From NCBI RefSeq assembly GCF_014645735.1, contig NZ_BMMH01000006.1:248001-312000 (forward strand): a stretch of 64,000 bases of DNA. Reading direction: 5' to 3'. The notes under the pieces were generated by a model. It saw nothing but the letters and a program-made list of their open reading frames with translations, had not been told where the DNA came from and ran no database searches. Below are positions 9,258 through 17,361 of this stretch, in pieces. The translations under genes were made by a program, and so were the position numbers. The stretch is from Nocardia jinanensis. GTDB taxonomy: Bacteria > Actinomycetota > Actinomycetes > Mycobacteriales > Mycobacteriaceae. Within the stretch, counting starts at the first letter, position 1. Every line of letters starts with the position of its first letter.

Positions 9258-10994
9258 ATGCCCGAACACACCGATCCGACCGAGGCCCCCGAGTCGGCAG
9301 CACCGGGATACAACGGCCGGTCCGCCGTCGACAGCAGCCGGACCTCCTACGGTGATGTCGGGTTCAGCCGTTACCTCCGGCGGGCGTTCCTCGCGTCCGC
9401 GGGGTACGACGACGAATCCCTGGAGCGGCCGATCGTCGGCATCGCGGTGACCTCTTCGGATTACAACACCTGCCATCGGGATATGCCCGCACTGCTGGCG
9501 GCGGTGCGCCGCGGGGTCGAACAGGCCGGCGGGCTGCCGATGGATTTCCCCACCATCTCGCTCGGGGAGATCCTCACCTCCCCCACCACGATGCTGTTCC
9601 GGAACCTGATGGCGATGGATACCGAGGAGATGATCCGCGCCCTGCCGATGGACGCCGCCGTCCTGCTCGGCGGCTGCGATAAAACCGTTCCGGCGCAGTT
9701 GATGGCGGCGGCGTCCTCGGATATCCCGGTGATGCTGGAGGTCGTCGGGCCGATGATGACAGGTAGCTGGCGCGGCGAGCGGCTCGGAGCGTGCACCGAC
9801 TGCCGGCGGTTCTGGGGCAAACACCGGGGCGGCGAACTCGACGGCGCGGAGATCACCTCGGTGCGCAACGAACTGGTCACCACCGCGGGCACCTGCACGG
9901 TGATGGGCACCGCGTCGACGATGGCCTCGATCACCGAGACCCTGGGCATGATGCTGCCCGGCGGCGCGACCCCACCCGCGGTGAGCGGTGCCCGGCTGCG
10001 ACACGCCACCGAAACCGGGCGGCGCGCGGTCGAACTCGCCCGCACCGGCGGCCCGCTGCCCCGCGAAGTGATGACGCGGGCGGCGTTCGACAACGCCATC
10101 CGGGTCCTCGCGGCGATAGGCGGCTCCACCAACGTCCTCATCCATCTGATCGCCGTCGCCCGTCGCGCCGGAATCGAACTGACACTCAGCGATTTCGACA
10201 CCATCGGCGCGGACACTCCCCTGCTCGTCGATTGCAAACCCTCCGGTACCGGATATATGGAGGACTTCCACCGTTCCGGCGGTGTACCGGCACTACTCAA
10301 AGAACTCGCTCCGCTCCTCGATCTCGATCACGTGGGCGTCGGTGGTCGCCCGCTGCGGGAGTTGGTGGCCGAGACCAGCGACCGCGAAGAGTGGCAGGCC
10401 ACCATCCGCCCGCTCGATGAACCACTGGGCGCTCCCGGCGCATTGGCCGTATTGAAGGGATCGCTGGCCCCCAATGGCGCGGTGATCAAGGTTTCGGCCG
10501 CCAGCCCGCATCTGATGAAACACACCGGGCCCGCGATCGTGGTCGACAACCCCGCCGACGCGACCCGGATCCTCGACGATCCGGAGCTCGATGTCACTCC
10601 GGATCATGTTCTGGTCCTACGCTATTCGGGGCCGATCGCCGCCGGTATGCCCGAGGCCGGCGCGCTGCCCATCCCCGCGAAACTCGCCGAACGCGGTATC
10701 CGCGATATGGTCCGGGTCTCCGATGCCAGAATGAGTGGAACGTCCTACGGCACAGTGGTGCTGCACTGCGACCCCGAAGCCGCGGCGGGCGGCCCGCTGT
10801 CCATCGTCCGCGACGGCGATATGATCAGCCTCGATGTCGAGGCCCGCTCCCTCGAACTACTCGTCGAGCCGGACGAGATCGCAAGGCGGCTGGAATCTTT
10901 CATTCCGCCGGTCCGAGCGACCCGGGGCTGGCAGAAGCTCTACCAGGACACCGTCCTACCCGCCAGTGAAGGCGCCGATCTCTCCTTCCTGTAA
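9258..10994 (+). CDS. IlvD/Edd-family dehydratase, sugar-acid type
   Basis: A 578-residue dehydratase. Cluster cysteines are C72 (NTCHRDM), C140 (GGCDKTVPAQ) and C213 (GTCTVMGTAS); K142 after CD is the usual carbamoylated lysine and E104 a Mg ligand. The Cys spacings of 68 and 73 match those I recall for the [2Fe-2S] L-arabinonate dehydratase of Rhizobium, favouring an aldonic-acid dehydratase over IlvD itself. The reaction would convert a 2,3-dihydroxy acid to a 2-keto-3-deoxy acid. It is third in the rightward operon; no keto-deoxy-acid aldolase is present in this locus. Confidence 0.88.
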   Translation: MPEHTDPTEAPESAAPGYNGRSAVDSSRTSYGDVGFSRYLRRAFLASAGYDDESLERPIVGIAVTSSDYNTCHRDMPALLAAVRRGVEQAGGLPMDFPTISLGEILTSPTTMLFRNLMAMDTEEMIRALPMDAAVLLGGCDKTVPAQLMAAASSDIPVMLEVVGPMMTGSWRGERLGACTDCRRFWGKHRGGELDGAEITSVRNELVTTAGTCTVMGTASTMASITETLGMMLPGGATPPAVSGARLRHATETGRRAVELARTGGPLPREVMTRAAFDNAIRVLAAIGGSTNVLIHLIAVARRAGIELTLSDFDTIGADTPLLVDCKPSGTGYMEDFHRSGGVPALLKELAPLLDLDHVGVGGRPLRELVAETSDREEWQATIRPLDEPLGAPGALAVLKGSLAPNGAVIKVSAASPHLMKHTGPAIVVDNPADATRILDDPELDVTPDHVLVLRYSGPIAAGMPEAGALPIPAKLAERGIRDMVRVSDARMSGTSYGTVVLHCDPEAAAGGPLSIVRDGDMISLDVEARSLELLVEPDEIARRLESFIPPVRATRGWQKLYQDTVLPASEGADLSFL

Positions 10995-11015
10995 GGAAGC
11001 ACTGCGAGGAGCACG

Positions 11016-11028
11016 ATGCATGCAACAT
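11016..11028. promoter_or_regulatory. Probable GntR autoregulatory operator
   Basis: ATGCATGCAACAT lies about 55 bp upstream of the GntR start codon and shares TGCATGCAACA with the palindrome at 7213-7226 in the divergent promoter. The position suggests autoregulation or an internal promoter for the regulator gene. Assignment is by shared sequence only. Confidence 0.6.
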
Positions 11029-11081
11029 ATCGGTTATTCTGAGACGGTTATGCCGACCGAGGAGATTAGGGGACGTCTTCG

Positions 11082-11792
11082 ATGAGCGCGTTCGTGCCGG
11101 AGCAGACCTCGTTGACCGACCAGGTCTACGGCGAACTGCTGCGTGCGATCCAGGCGGGCGAACTACCGGCCGGCACCCTGCACTCGGTGGTCGAACTATC
11201 CGCCAAACTGGGCGTTTCGCGAACCCCGGTACGTGAAGCGTTCCAGCGCATGGCCAGCAGCGGGCTGGTCAAATTCGAACGCAGTCGCGGGGTACGCATC
11301 CTGGAGATATCGACCCGCGATATCGAGGAGATCTACTCGCTGCGGATGCTGCTGGAGGTGCCCTCGGCGCACCGTGCGGCGTCCCGGATGACACCCGCAC
11401 TGTTGCAGCCCGTCGAAGAGGCTTTCGCGGCCATGAAGCGGGCGGCCGAGGCCGGCAGCGAACCGGATTTCCAGCAGGCCGATATCGCCTTCCACGCCGC
11501 GATCCTGCACGCTGCCGGAAACGGCAGGGTGGTCGACGTCGCCGCGAACACCCGCATGCAAATGCTCGACCGGGGACTGTCCACCACCCGAACCCGCACA
11601 CTCGACGATATCCTCCTCGTGCACGAGCGCATCCTCACCGCACTGCGCAAAAGCGACTCCGCCGCCAGCGCCGGCACCATGCGCGATCATCTCCTCGAAA
11701 CCACACAGCTGCTGATCGCCCAGTCGACCGGCGATCAAGATCTCGCCGACGCCTACCAGCCGCCACCGCTACCCATCGCCGGGGCATTCTGA
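11082..11792 (+). CDS. GntR-family regulator, FCD (FadR-type) subclass
   Basis: A 236-residue repressor. The N-terminal winged helix spans roughly residues 10-75 (LTDQVYGELLRAIQAGEL, then LGVSRTPVREAFQRMASSGL), and an all-helical FCD effector domain follows, with the typical metal-binding FHAAIL and a later histidine. FCD domains usually bind organic acids through a metal ion. The start ATG follows TTAGGGGA. It is the last gene of the rightward operon and almost certainly controls both divergent operons, given the shared palindromic core at their promoters. A sugar-acid intermediate is a reasonable inducer. Confidence 0.92.
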   Translation: MSAFVPEQTSLTDQVYGELLRAIQAGELPAGTLHSVVELSAKLGVSRTPVREAFQRMASSGLVKFERSRGVRILEISTRDIEEIYSLRMLLEVPSAHRAASRMTPALLQPVEEAFAAMKRAAEAGSEPDFQQADIAFHAAILHAAGNGRVVDVAANTRMQMLDRGLSTTRTRTLDDILLVHERILTALRKSDSAASAGTMRDHLLETTQLLIAQSTGDQDLADAYQPPPLPIAGAF

Positions 11793-12615
11793 CGCCCCGG
11801 CGGCACCACCACTCGGCCGTGCGCGGAGCCCGACCCGTCGGCCGGGCCGAGGAAACCGTGAGCTGCCCGCCCTCGGCGTTGGATCTGCCCGGCACTCGGA
11901 TTCCGCACCGAGGAAACCGAGGACTCGGCGACTACAGAACTCTGGTATTCGACGGCAGCGTGCAGCGGTGACTTCACAGACCGATCCGGGGGCAACGCGC
12001 TGCGCACACACGGCGTTGAGATGAGGTCCAGGATTCGTCAGCCGGTCCGACCCGAACGGTCGGGCAGCGGTTCGTAGCGTGCCGCAGTGGGCAGCGTGGA
12101 TGGCCGGGACCACGCGCCGTGAGCTGCGTGATCCCCTCACCCCGTGGCCCGGTGAGGCGCTGGTCACGCGGGACCGCGTCGGCCCGAAAAGCCCGCAGGC
12201 AACTACCTGCGGTCGGTACCCGGACAGACCGGCAGCCATGCACTCCTCCTGATCGCCGCACAAGCCCGCTGATCTCGGTTCGTGGGGATGGACCCACCGC
12301 GCTCACCTTCGCGGTCATCAAGGACACAACACAGCGGCGACGGAATCCCGACCGAGAACACAGGGCGTCCCCTCCGGTCTGGCATGAGGGACGTTTCGCG
12401 TTCCAGCAACTCACGTCTCGATGTCGGAACTCACCGCGACTCACACCGGAAACAACCCCGCCCAGATCTCCTACTCGCGCCGGGGCCGGGCCCTACCGAG
12501 ACCCCGGTGATCGGGGACCTTGGTGGCCACGGCGCCAGGAATTCGAAACGCCTCAGTCGCCCTCTCCTCGAAATCCTGGGCGCGCTCTGTTCCGGCAACT
12601 CGCAATCCGAGCAGG
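11793..12615. other. 823-bp stretch without a recognisable gene
   Basis: Several open frames cross this stretch on both strands, but none has a family-like start, end or motif, and their compositions (Arg/Pro-rich) look like out-of-frame reading of high-GC DNA. It separates the GntR operon from the convergent PQQ-propeller gene. I see no tRNA, no insertion-sequence ends and no strong terminator. Confidence 0.5.
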
Positions 12616-14238
12616 TCAGGGAAGCCCGAAGGCCAACAGGACATTGCCCGGCATACCAGTGGTGATCTGTCGGCCGTAACCGGAATTGGTGAACAGCATG
12701 CCGTTCGCGACGACGGCGCCATGACCGTTGATACCGCCGCCGACACCCGGCACCCCGTTCACGGTGTGGAAGTGCCGTGCCGTGTTGTATTCCCAGAGGA
12801 CGGCACCGGTATCGGCGGAGAAAACGCGCATCTTGCCGTCCAGACTGCCCTCGTAGACCAGGCCGGGTGTCGACGAGACGGCGTTCGGCATGGCGAGCTG
12901 GCACAGCGGAAGCATCGGTATCGGCGGTGGATCGAACAGGCAACCGTGGGCGGGATTCGGCGTGCTCCAGATGACCTCGCCGGTCGCCGGGTGCAACGCG
13001 AAAAGTGTGCCCGGCGCGCCCTGATAAGTGGCGACATACAGGCGGTGGCCGTCATAGCCGGCACCCCACTGGATGCCTTGCAGCGACTCCGAGCCCGGGA
13101 TGGGCAACACCGGTACCGGCGTGTTCAACCTGGTCTGCCAGACGATCTCGCCGGTGACGGCGTCGAGCAGGTGGTAGACACCGCTCTTCTGGCCCGCGCC
13201 GACGACCGAGCGGCCACCTATCTCGAAAATGTTCGGCTGCGAACCGAAGTCGAAATCGTGACCGGGCTCGGGGCAGTTGCCACCCGGCGGCGGGTACGTG
13301 CAGCGGCCGTTCCAGGGGGCTTCCCCGGGAGTCATCCGGCGGACCCACCGGGCGGTTCCGGTGTCGATGTCCAGCGCGCCGATTGCTTCCGCACCCTCGG
13401 GATGACCGGTGTAGGGGTTGCCCGCGGTGTAGTACAGCGTGCGCGACTCCGGGTCGATCGTGGGTGACGACCAAACCGGCGCACCGCTGGGGGCAAACGG
13501 CGGCGACCTACTGGGGGTCGGCTCCGGTGGCGGGATCGTGTAGTGCTGCCATTGCACGGTGCCGGTCGCGGCCTCGAGCGCCACAACACTTCCCCGGAAG
13601 GTGCAACACGGGTACAGGTCGCTGGTGGCGGTACCCAGCTCTTGACTGGACACACCGACATAGACGTGACCATCGAACACGAGGGGCGAACCGGTGATGA
13701 TCGCGAAACGATGGTTGTCCAGTTGGCGGACCCAGCGCTGGGCACCGGTTTGCGCATCGAGGGCCCACATTCTGGCCGAGTTGTCGCCGAAGTAGACCGT
13801 TCCATCGACGACCGCGGGCCCGTTGCGCAGCCCGTACGTCGGGAGGTTTCCGCCGAGGGGTGTCTCGGCTCGGAACGACCACCGGGTCGCACCGGTGTAC
13901 GCGTCCAGCGCGTAAAACGTCCCGTTGCGGCCGCCGACGTACACGGTTCCGTCCACGACCGCCGGCTGGCTGGAAGCGGCGATCGAGTCGGGGAACGCGA
14001 ACGCCCACTTCAGCTGCAATGAGGACACTGTGGCCGGCGTGAGGGCGGTCTCGTGGGGATTGTGCCGGGAACCGGCGAGGTCGAACTGCCACATCGGCCA
14101 ATCACCGTTGGTGCCGACAGGTGGCGCGGCGCTCCCGACGCCGGAGTTCGGCAACAGCAGGACAGCCGCGGCCACGAGGATCGGTAAACGCAAGAATGAT
14201 GTCTTCCGCAGTCCGAACGCCCAAGCCGCGAAGATCAT
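12616..14238 (-). CDS. Exported PQQ-binding-like beta-propeller protein (alcohol-dehydrogenase-like)
   Basis: A 540-residue secreted protein with a signal peptide (RKTSFLRLPILVAAAVLLLP, then a likely cleavage near GSAAPP). Repeated blades are visible (VVDGTVYVGG, YALDAYTGATRW, MWALDAQTGAQRW, FALHPATGEVIW), typical of eight-bladed PQQ dehydrogenases and polyvinyl-alcohol-dehydrogenase-like proteins; WPMWQFDLAGSRHN near residue 47 is the family's opening motif. A vicinal C211-C212 pair recalls the disulfide of PQQ alcohol dehydrogenases, but no CxxCH heme-c site is present. Either an extracytoplasmic dehydrogenase needing an external electron acceptor, or a non-catalytic propeller. It stands alone, with no PQQ biosynthesis genes nearby. 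Confidence 0.85.
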   Translation of the reverse strand: MIFAAWAFGLRKTSFLRLPILVAAAVLLLPNSGVGSAAPPVGTNGDWPMWQFDLAGSRHNPHETALTPATVSSLQLKWAFAFPDSIAASSQPAVVDGTVYVGGRNGTFYALDAYTGATRWSFRAETPLGGNLPTYGLRNGPAVVDGTVYFGDNSARMWALDAQTGAQRWVRQLDNHRFAIITGSPLVFDGHVYVGVSSQELGTATSDLYPCCTFRGSVVALEAATGTVQWQHYTIPPPEPTPSRSPPFAPSGAPVWSSPTIDPESRTLYYTAGNPYTGHPEGAEAIGALDIDTGTARWVRRMTPGEAPWNGRCTYPPPGGNCPEPGHDFDFGSQPNIFEIGGRSVVGAGQKSGVYHLLDAVTGEIVWQTRLNTPVPVLPIPGSESLQGIQWGAGYDGHRLYVATYQGAPGTLFALHPATGEVIWSTPNPAHGCLFDPPPIPMLPLCQLAMPNAVSSTPGLVYEGSLDGKMRVFSADTGAVLWEYNTARHFHTVNGVPGVGGGINGHGAVVANGMLFTNSGYGRQITTGMPGNVLLAFGLP

Positions 14239-14269
14239 TGCCAGAGTCTTTCCATGCCAGAGTCTTTCC
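14239..14269 (-). repeat. Tandem 15-bp repeat in the leader of the PQQ-propeller gene
   Basis: TGCCAGAGTCTTTCC occurs at 14239-14253 and 14255-14269 (plus-strand reading, period 16). On the coding strand this supplies GGAAAG as a ribosome site and creates a six-codon open frame (MERLWQ) whose TGA overlaps the main ATG. Possibly a small duplication that set up translational coupling. Confidence 0.7.
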
Positions 14270-14478
14270 GATTATGGTGATGGAATCTTCCCACTCCTGC
14301 GGCCGGGAATTTTCAGGCCGAAGACGAATTGTCGAAAATGTTATCTGCATCGGCCCCGAACCCCTGAAGTCGGCCCGAACCGCAAAGTGGCTTCGCGTCG
14401 ATCGCGGGCCCGGCGCCCGCCGGCCCGGCCGGCGGGCGTGGATGTCCGGTCGCCGGCCTCGCTCGGCTCGTGCAGACG

Positions 14479-15267
14479 TCAGGCGGTCTTGATGGTGCCG
14501 CCGTCGATGACGAAGTCCGCCCCCACGATATTGGCGGACTTTTCGGAAACGAGGAAGGTGATCAGTGCCGCGACCTCGTGGGGCTCCGTGATCCGGCCGG
14601 AGGCGATATTGAAGATATCGCCGAGGCTCTCCAGCAGTTCGGCGTGCGAAACACCCTGGGCGGCAGCGACATTAGCTCCGAAACTATCCGGGCCGCGCCA
14701 CAGCGGGCTGCCCACCACGCCGGGCGACACCGTGTTGACGCGCACCCCGCGAGGGCCGAACTCGTCGCTGAGTCGTTTACCGAGGGCGGTCAATGCCGCC
14801 TTGGCCTCGCTGTAGCCGATCGGACCGGGAGTGGGGGTCCGGGCGAAGATGGAGGAGATGTTCACGATCGATCCGCGCCGTTGCAGCAGGCTCGGCAGTG
14901 CTGCCCGGGTGGCCCACACGGCACTGAAGAGATTGAGGTCGAAGAGTTTGCGCCACTGATCGTCGGTGACATCGAGAAAGCCGCCCAGACCCAAAAGATC
15001 CGCATCACCCGCGCCCACGTTGTTGACCAGGATATCGATACCGTCGAGTTCGGTGAGTGCGCCGTCGATCAGTCGCGTTGCTCCCTCCGGGGTGCTCAAA
15101 TCGACGGCAATTGCGGCGACGCTGGCTTTTTCGAGTTCCGGTGTGATGGTCCGGGCGCCGCCGACCACCTGCACACCTTCGGCGGTCAACGCCTCGGCGA
15201 CGGCCAATCCGATACCGCGGCTGGCTCCGGTGACAACTGCCGTTCTGCCGGTCAATTCGAGATCCAT
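14479..15267 (-). CDS. SDR-family oxidoreductase
   Basis: A 262-residue classical SDR: TGASRGIG motif (13-20), NNVG, catalytic Tyr152 and Lys156 (YSEAK) and a C-terminal GADFVIDGGTIKT. The ATG at 15267 is preceded by AAGGAAG. It lies 311 bp downstream of the hydantoinase gene on the same strand, so it may belong to the same regulon with its own promoter, or be independent. The substrate is unknown; oxidoreduction of an intermediate of the hydantoinase/oxidase pathway is a guess from position. Confidence 0.85.
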   Translation of the reverse strand: MDLELTGRTAVVTGASRGIGLAVAEALTAEGVQVVGGARTITPELEKASVAAIAVDLSTPEGATRLIDGALTELDGIDILVNNVGAGDADLLGLGGFLDVTDDQWRKLFDLNLFSAVWATRAALPSLLQRRGSIVNISSIFARTPTPGPIGYSEAKAALTALGKRLSDEFGPRGVRVNTVSPGVVGSPLWRGPDSFGANVAAAQGVSHAELLESLGDIFNIASGRITEPHEVAALITFLVSEKSANIVGADFVIDGGTIKTA

Positions 15268-15578
15268 GGCAATCTTCCTTCCTGGACTGCCGGTGAAGGC
15301 GGGCGATGCCGGGATAGGCGGCACCGCCGCTTCGGGTCGGCCGAGGGTAGGCCGGGCAGCATGCGGGGATGGTATCTGAATACTCGGGCCGAAGTCGGCG
15401 AATACGGCCGAGAAGCCTTGGAACAAACAGTGTTTCGGTCCATCGGTAGTTCGTTGCCGGTTCAGCCGATCCGATTGCGACGCCCCATGGGTGCCGTCGA
15501 CGGTTGTCCGTTCCGGCACACCGCTGAAGGACTCGGCGCACTACTCCTCGAACAGATCGTCGCCGAGCAAGCACCTGC
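15268..15578. other. 311-bp intergenic stretch
   Basis: Lies between the hydantoinase stop and the SDR start, both leftward. It holds the GGAAG ribosome site of the SDR and no supportable gene. It may carry a separate promoter for the SDR, but no clear -10/-35 pair or palindrome stands out. Confidence 0.4.
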
Positions 15579-16970
15579 TCACATGTGGAATGCGCCGCTG
15601 AAGTCCAACGGATCCGCCCGCAGGTGCCGTCCACGCGGCGTCGCGTCGACCAGCTTCCCGTCCTCGACGACAACGAAACCGCCTACCAGGACAGTCACCG
15701 GCTTACCGCGGAGACGCCGTCCCTCATACGGGGTGTAGTCGGTGGCCATATGCAGCTCGCCGGTGGTGACTGTCCACTCGAGTCCGGGATCCCAGATCGC
15801 GATATCGGCATCGGACCCCGGCATCAGTGAACCCTTCCGAGGGTAGAGACCGTTGGTCCGCGCGGGATTCGTCGCCGTCAGTTCGACGAACCTGCTCGGC
15901 GCCAACCCCATCCCGTCGACATAGTGGGAGAAGATGACAGGGAGCCGTGTTTCGACACCCGGCAGCCCATTGGGCATATGCCGTACGTCGTGACGGTGTG
16001 ATTGCTTCTGCGTCGTGTCATAGCAGCAGTGATCGGACCCGATAGTGGTGATGTTGCCGGTGAACAGCTGCCGGCCGAGGCCTTCGACGATATCGGCGGA
16101 TCGCAGCGGCGGACAGCAGACGAAACGTTCCGGTTCCGCTCCGGCATATTCGGTGTCATCGAGCGTGAGATGGTGTGCGACGGTCTCGGTGAAGGCGACC
16201 AATCCCCGCTTCCGTGCGTCGACTACCAGTTCGACTGCGGCGGTGCTGGATTGATGTACGAAGTACACCGGCGCGCCCTGCGACTCCGCGATCGCGAGAA
16301 TCGCGGCGACCGCCGCGGTCTCGGCGAGTTCCGGTCGCGTCCGCGACATATGGGAAGCGTCGATACCGTCGGTGGCGGCCGCGGAGTTCTGCGCATCGGT
16401 GACAATGGCGTCGGATTCGCAGTGGATGACGACCATGCCGCCGAGGTCGCGGGTGGCCTGCATTGTATTCAGGATCGTGTGTTCGTTCGCCATGGTCTCG
16501 CCGGCGTAGGTGGTGAACATTTTCACCGTGCGAATACCGGCGCCGGCCATGGTCGCCAGTTGCCCGGCCGTTGTCTCGTCCCATTCGACGACACAGGCGT
16601 GCAGGGCCGAATCGCACAGCCCCTCGATAGCCTTGGCGCGTTGCCTCTCCGCGGCGTCGAGCGGCTGCTGGCCCGGACGGGGAATGGCGAAGTCGACGAT
16701 CGTCGTGGTCCCACCGAAGACCGCCGCGGTGGTGCATTCGAGGTAGGAATCCAGCGAGGTGAACTCGCCGGAGGTGAATCCGACGTGGCAGTGCGGGTCC
16801 ACGCCCCCGGGCATGACGAATTTGCCGGTGGCATCGATGATCTCGGTGGGTTCGCCGACCGCGGTGCCGGGTGCGACGACGGCTACGATCTTGCCGTCGT
16901 CGATTACGAGGTCGGCTGCCGCGGACCAAGTCGATTCCACGACAGTGCCACCGCGCACGACCTTCTTCAT
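15579..16970 (-). CDS. Dihydropyrimidinase/hydantoinase-family amidohydrolase
   Basis: A 463-residue cyclic amidohydrolase. H60 and H62 (DPHCHVG), the carboxylatable Lys150 (TVKMF), later histidines (VVIHCES, VYFVHQSS) and SDH make a complete binuclear metal site. Family members open hydantoin, dihydropyrimidine or allantoin rings. The start ATG at 16970 follows GGAGGG and overlaps the preceding small gene by ATGA, so the two are translationally coupled. Neighbours (DAO oxidase, DapA-type lyase, polar-amino-acid importer) do not form the standard uracil or hydantoin pathway, because no carbamoylase or dihydropyrimidine dehydrogenase is present. Confidence 0.9.
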   Translation of the reverse strand: MKKVVRGGTVVESTWSAAADLVIDDGKIVAVVAPGTAVGEPTEIIDATGKFVMPGGVDPHCHVGFTSGEFTSLDSYLECTTAAVFGGTTTIVDFAIPRPGQQPLDAAERQRAKAIEGLCDSALHACVVEWDETTAGQLATMAGAGIRTVKMFTTYAGETMANEHTILNTMQATRDLGGMVVIHCESDAIVTDAQNSAAATDGIDASHMSRTRPELAETAAVAAILAIAESQGAPVYFVHQSSTAAVELVVDARKRGLVAFTETVAHHLTLDDTEYAGAEPERFVCCPPLRSADIVEGLGRQLFTGNITTIGSDHCCYDTTQKQSHRHDVRHMPNGLPGVETRLPVIFSHYVDGMGLAPSRFVELTATNPARTNGLYPRKGSLMPGSDADIAIWDPGLEWTVTTGELHMATDYTPYEGRRLRGKPVTVLVGGFVVVEDGKLVDATPRGRHLRADPLDFSGAFHM

Positions 16971-17350
16971 TTGCCCTCCAGGTATGCCAGCCATCCGCCG
17001 CGGTCACTGATATCGGTGACGCCGGGCGCGCCGCGTGCGCCCGCCCGCATGCGCATGGAGAGCGAGCCGCTACCGTCCGCCAGTTCTATGACGCCGAGTT
17101 CGAGTTCTGCCGGTTCGCGTGGTAGCAGTTTCTCGCGCAGGACGTCGTAGTCGACTTCGTACAGTTCACCCGGGACCGTGCTACCACCCTCGGCAACGGG
17201 GTGCAGGCCGGGGAATTCGTCGCGGACAGAGTAGAACCGGTACTTCGGCGCCGTTTCGACCTTGCCGAGAAGTCGTGCGTCGGTCAACGCGTCGTTGAGC
17301 GTGCCGCCGGACATCGCCTGCCCGTTGACGAACATTGTGACCCGATCCAT
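16967..17350 (-). CDS. Stand-alone AtzF C-terminal/gamma-glutamylcyclotransferase-like small protein
   Basis: A 127-residue protein (MFVNGQAMSGGTLNDAL, APKYRFYSVRDEFPGLHPV, VPGELYEVDYDVLREKLLPREP). This pattern resembles the C-terminal domain of allophanate hydrolase, which shares the GGCT fold; here it occurs without the amidase domain. The conserved PGELYEV segment is the usual core. It sits between the DAO oxidase and the hydantoinase, with ATGA overlap to the latter. A role in processing a ring-opened ureido or glutamyl-like intermediate is plausible but unproven. Confidence 0.75.
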   Translation of the reverse strand: MDRVTMFVNGQAMSGGTLNDALTDARLLGKVETAPKYRFYSVRDEFPGLHPVAEGGSTVPGELYEVDYDVLREKLLPREPAELELGVIELADGSGSLSMRMRAGARGAPGVTDISDRGGWLAYLEGK

Positions 17351-17361
17351 GAGAACCGTCC

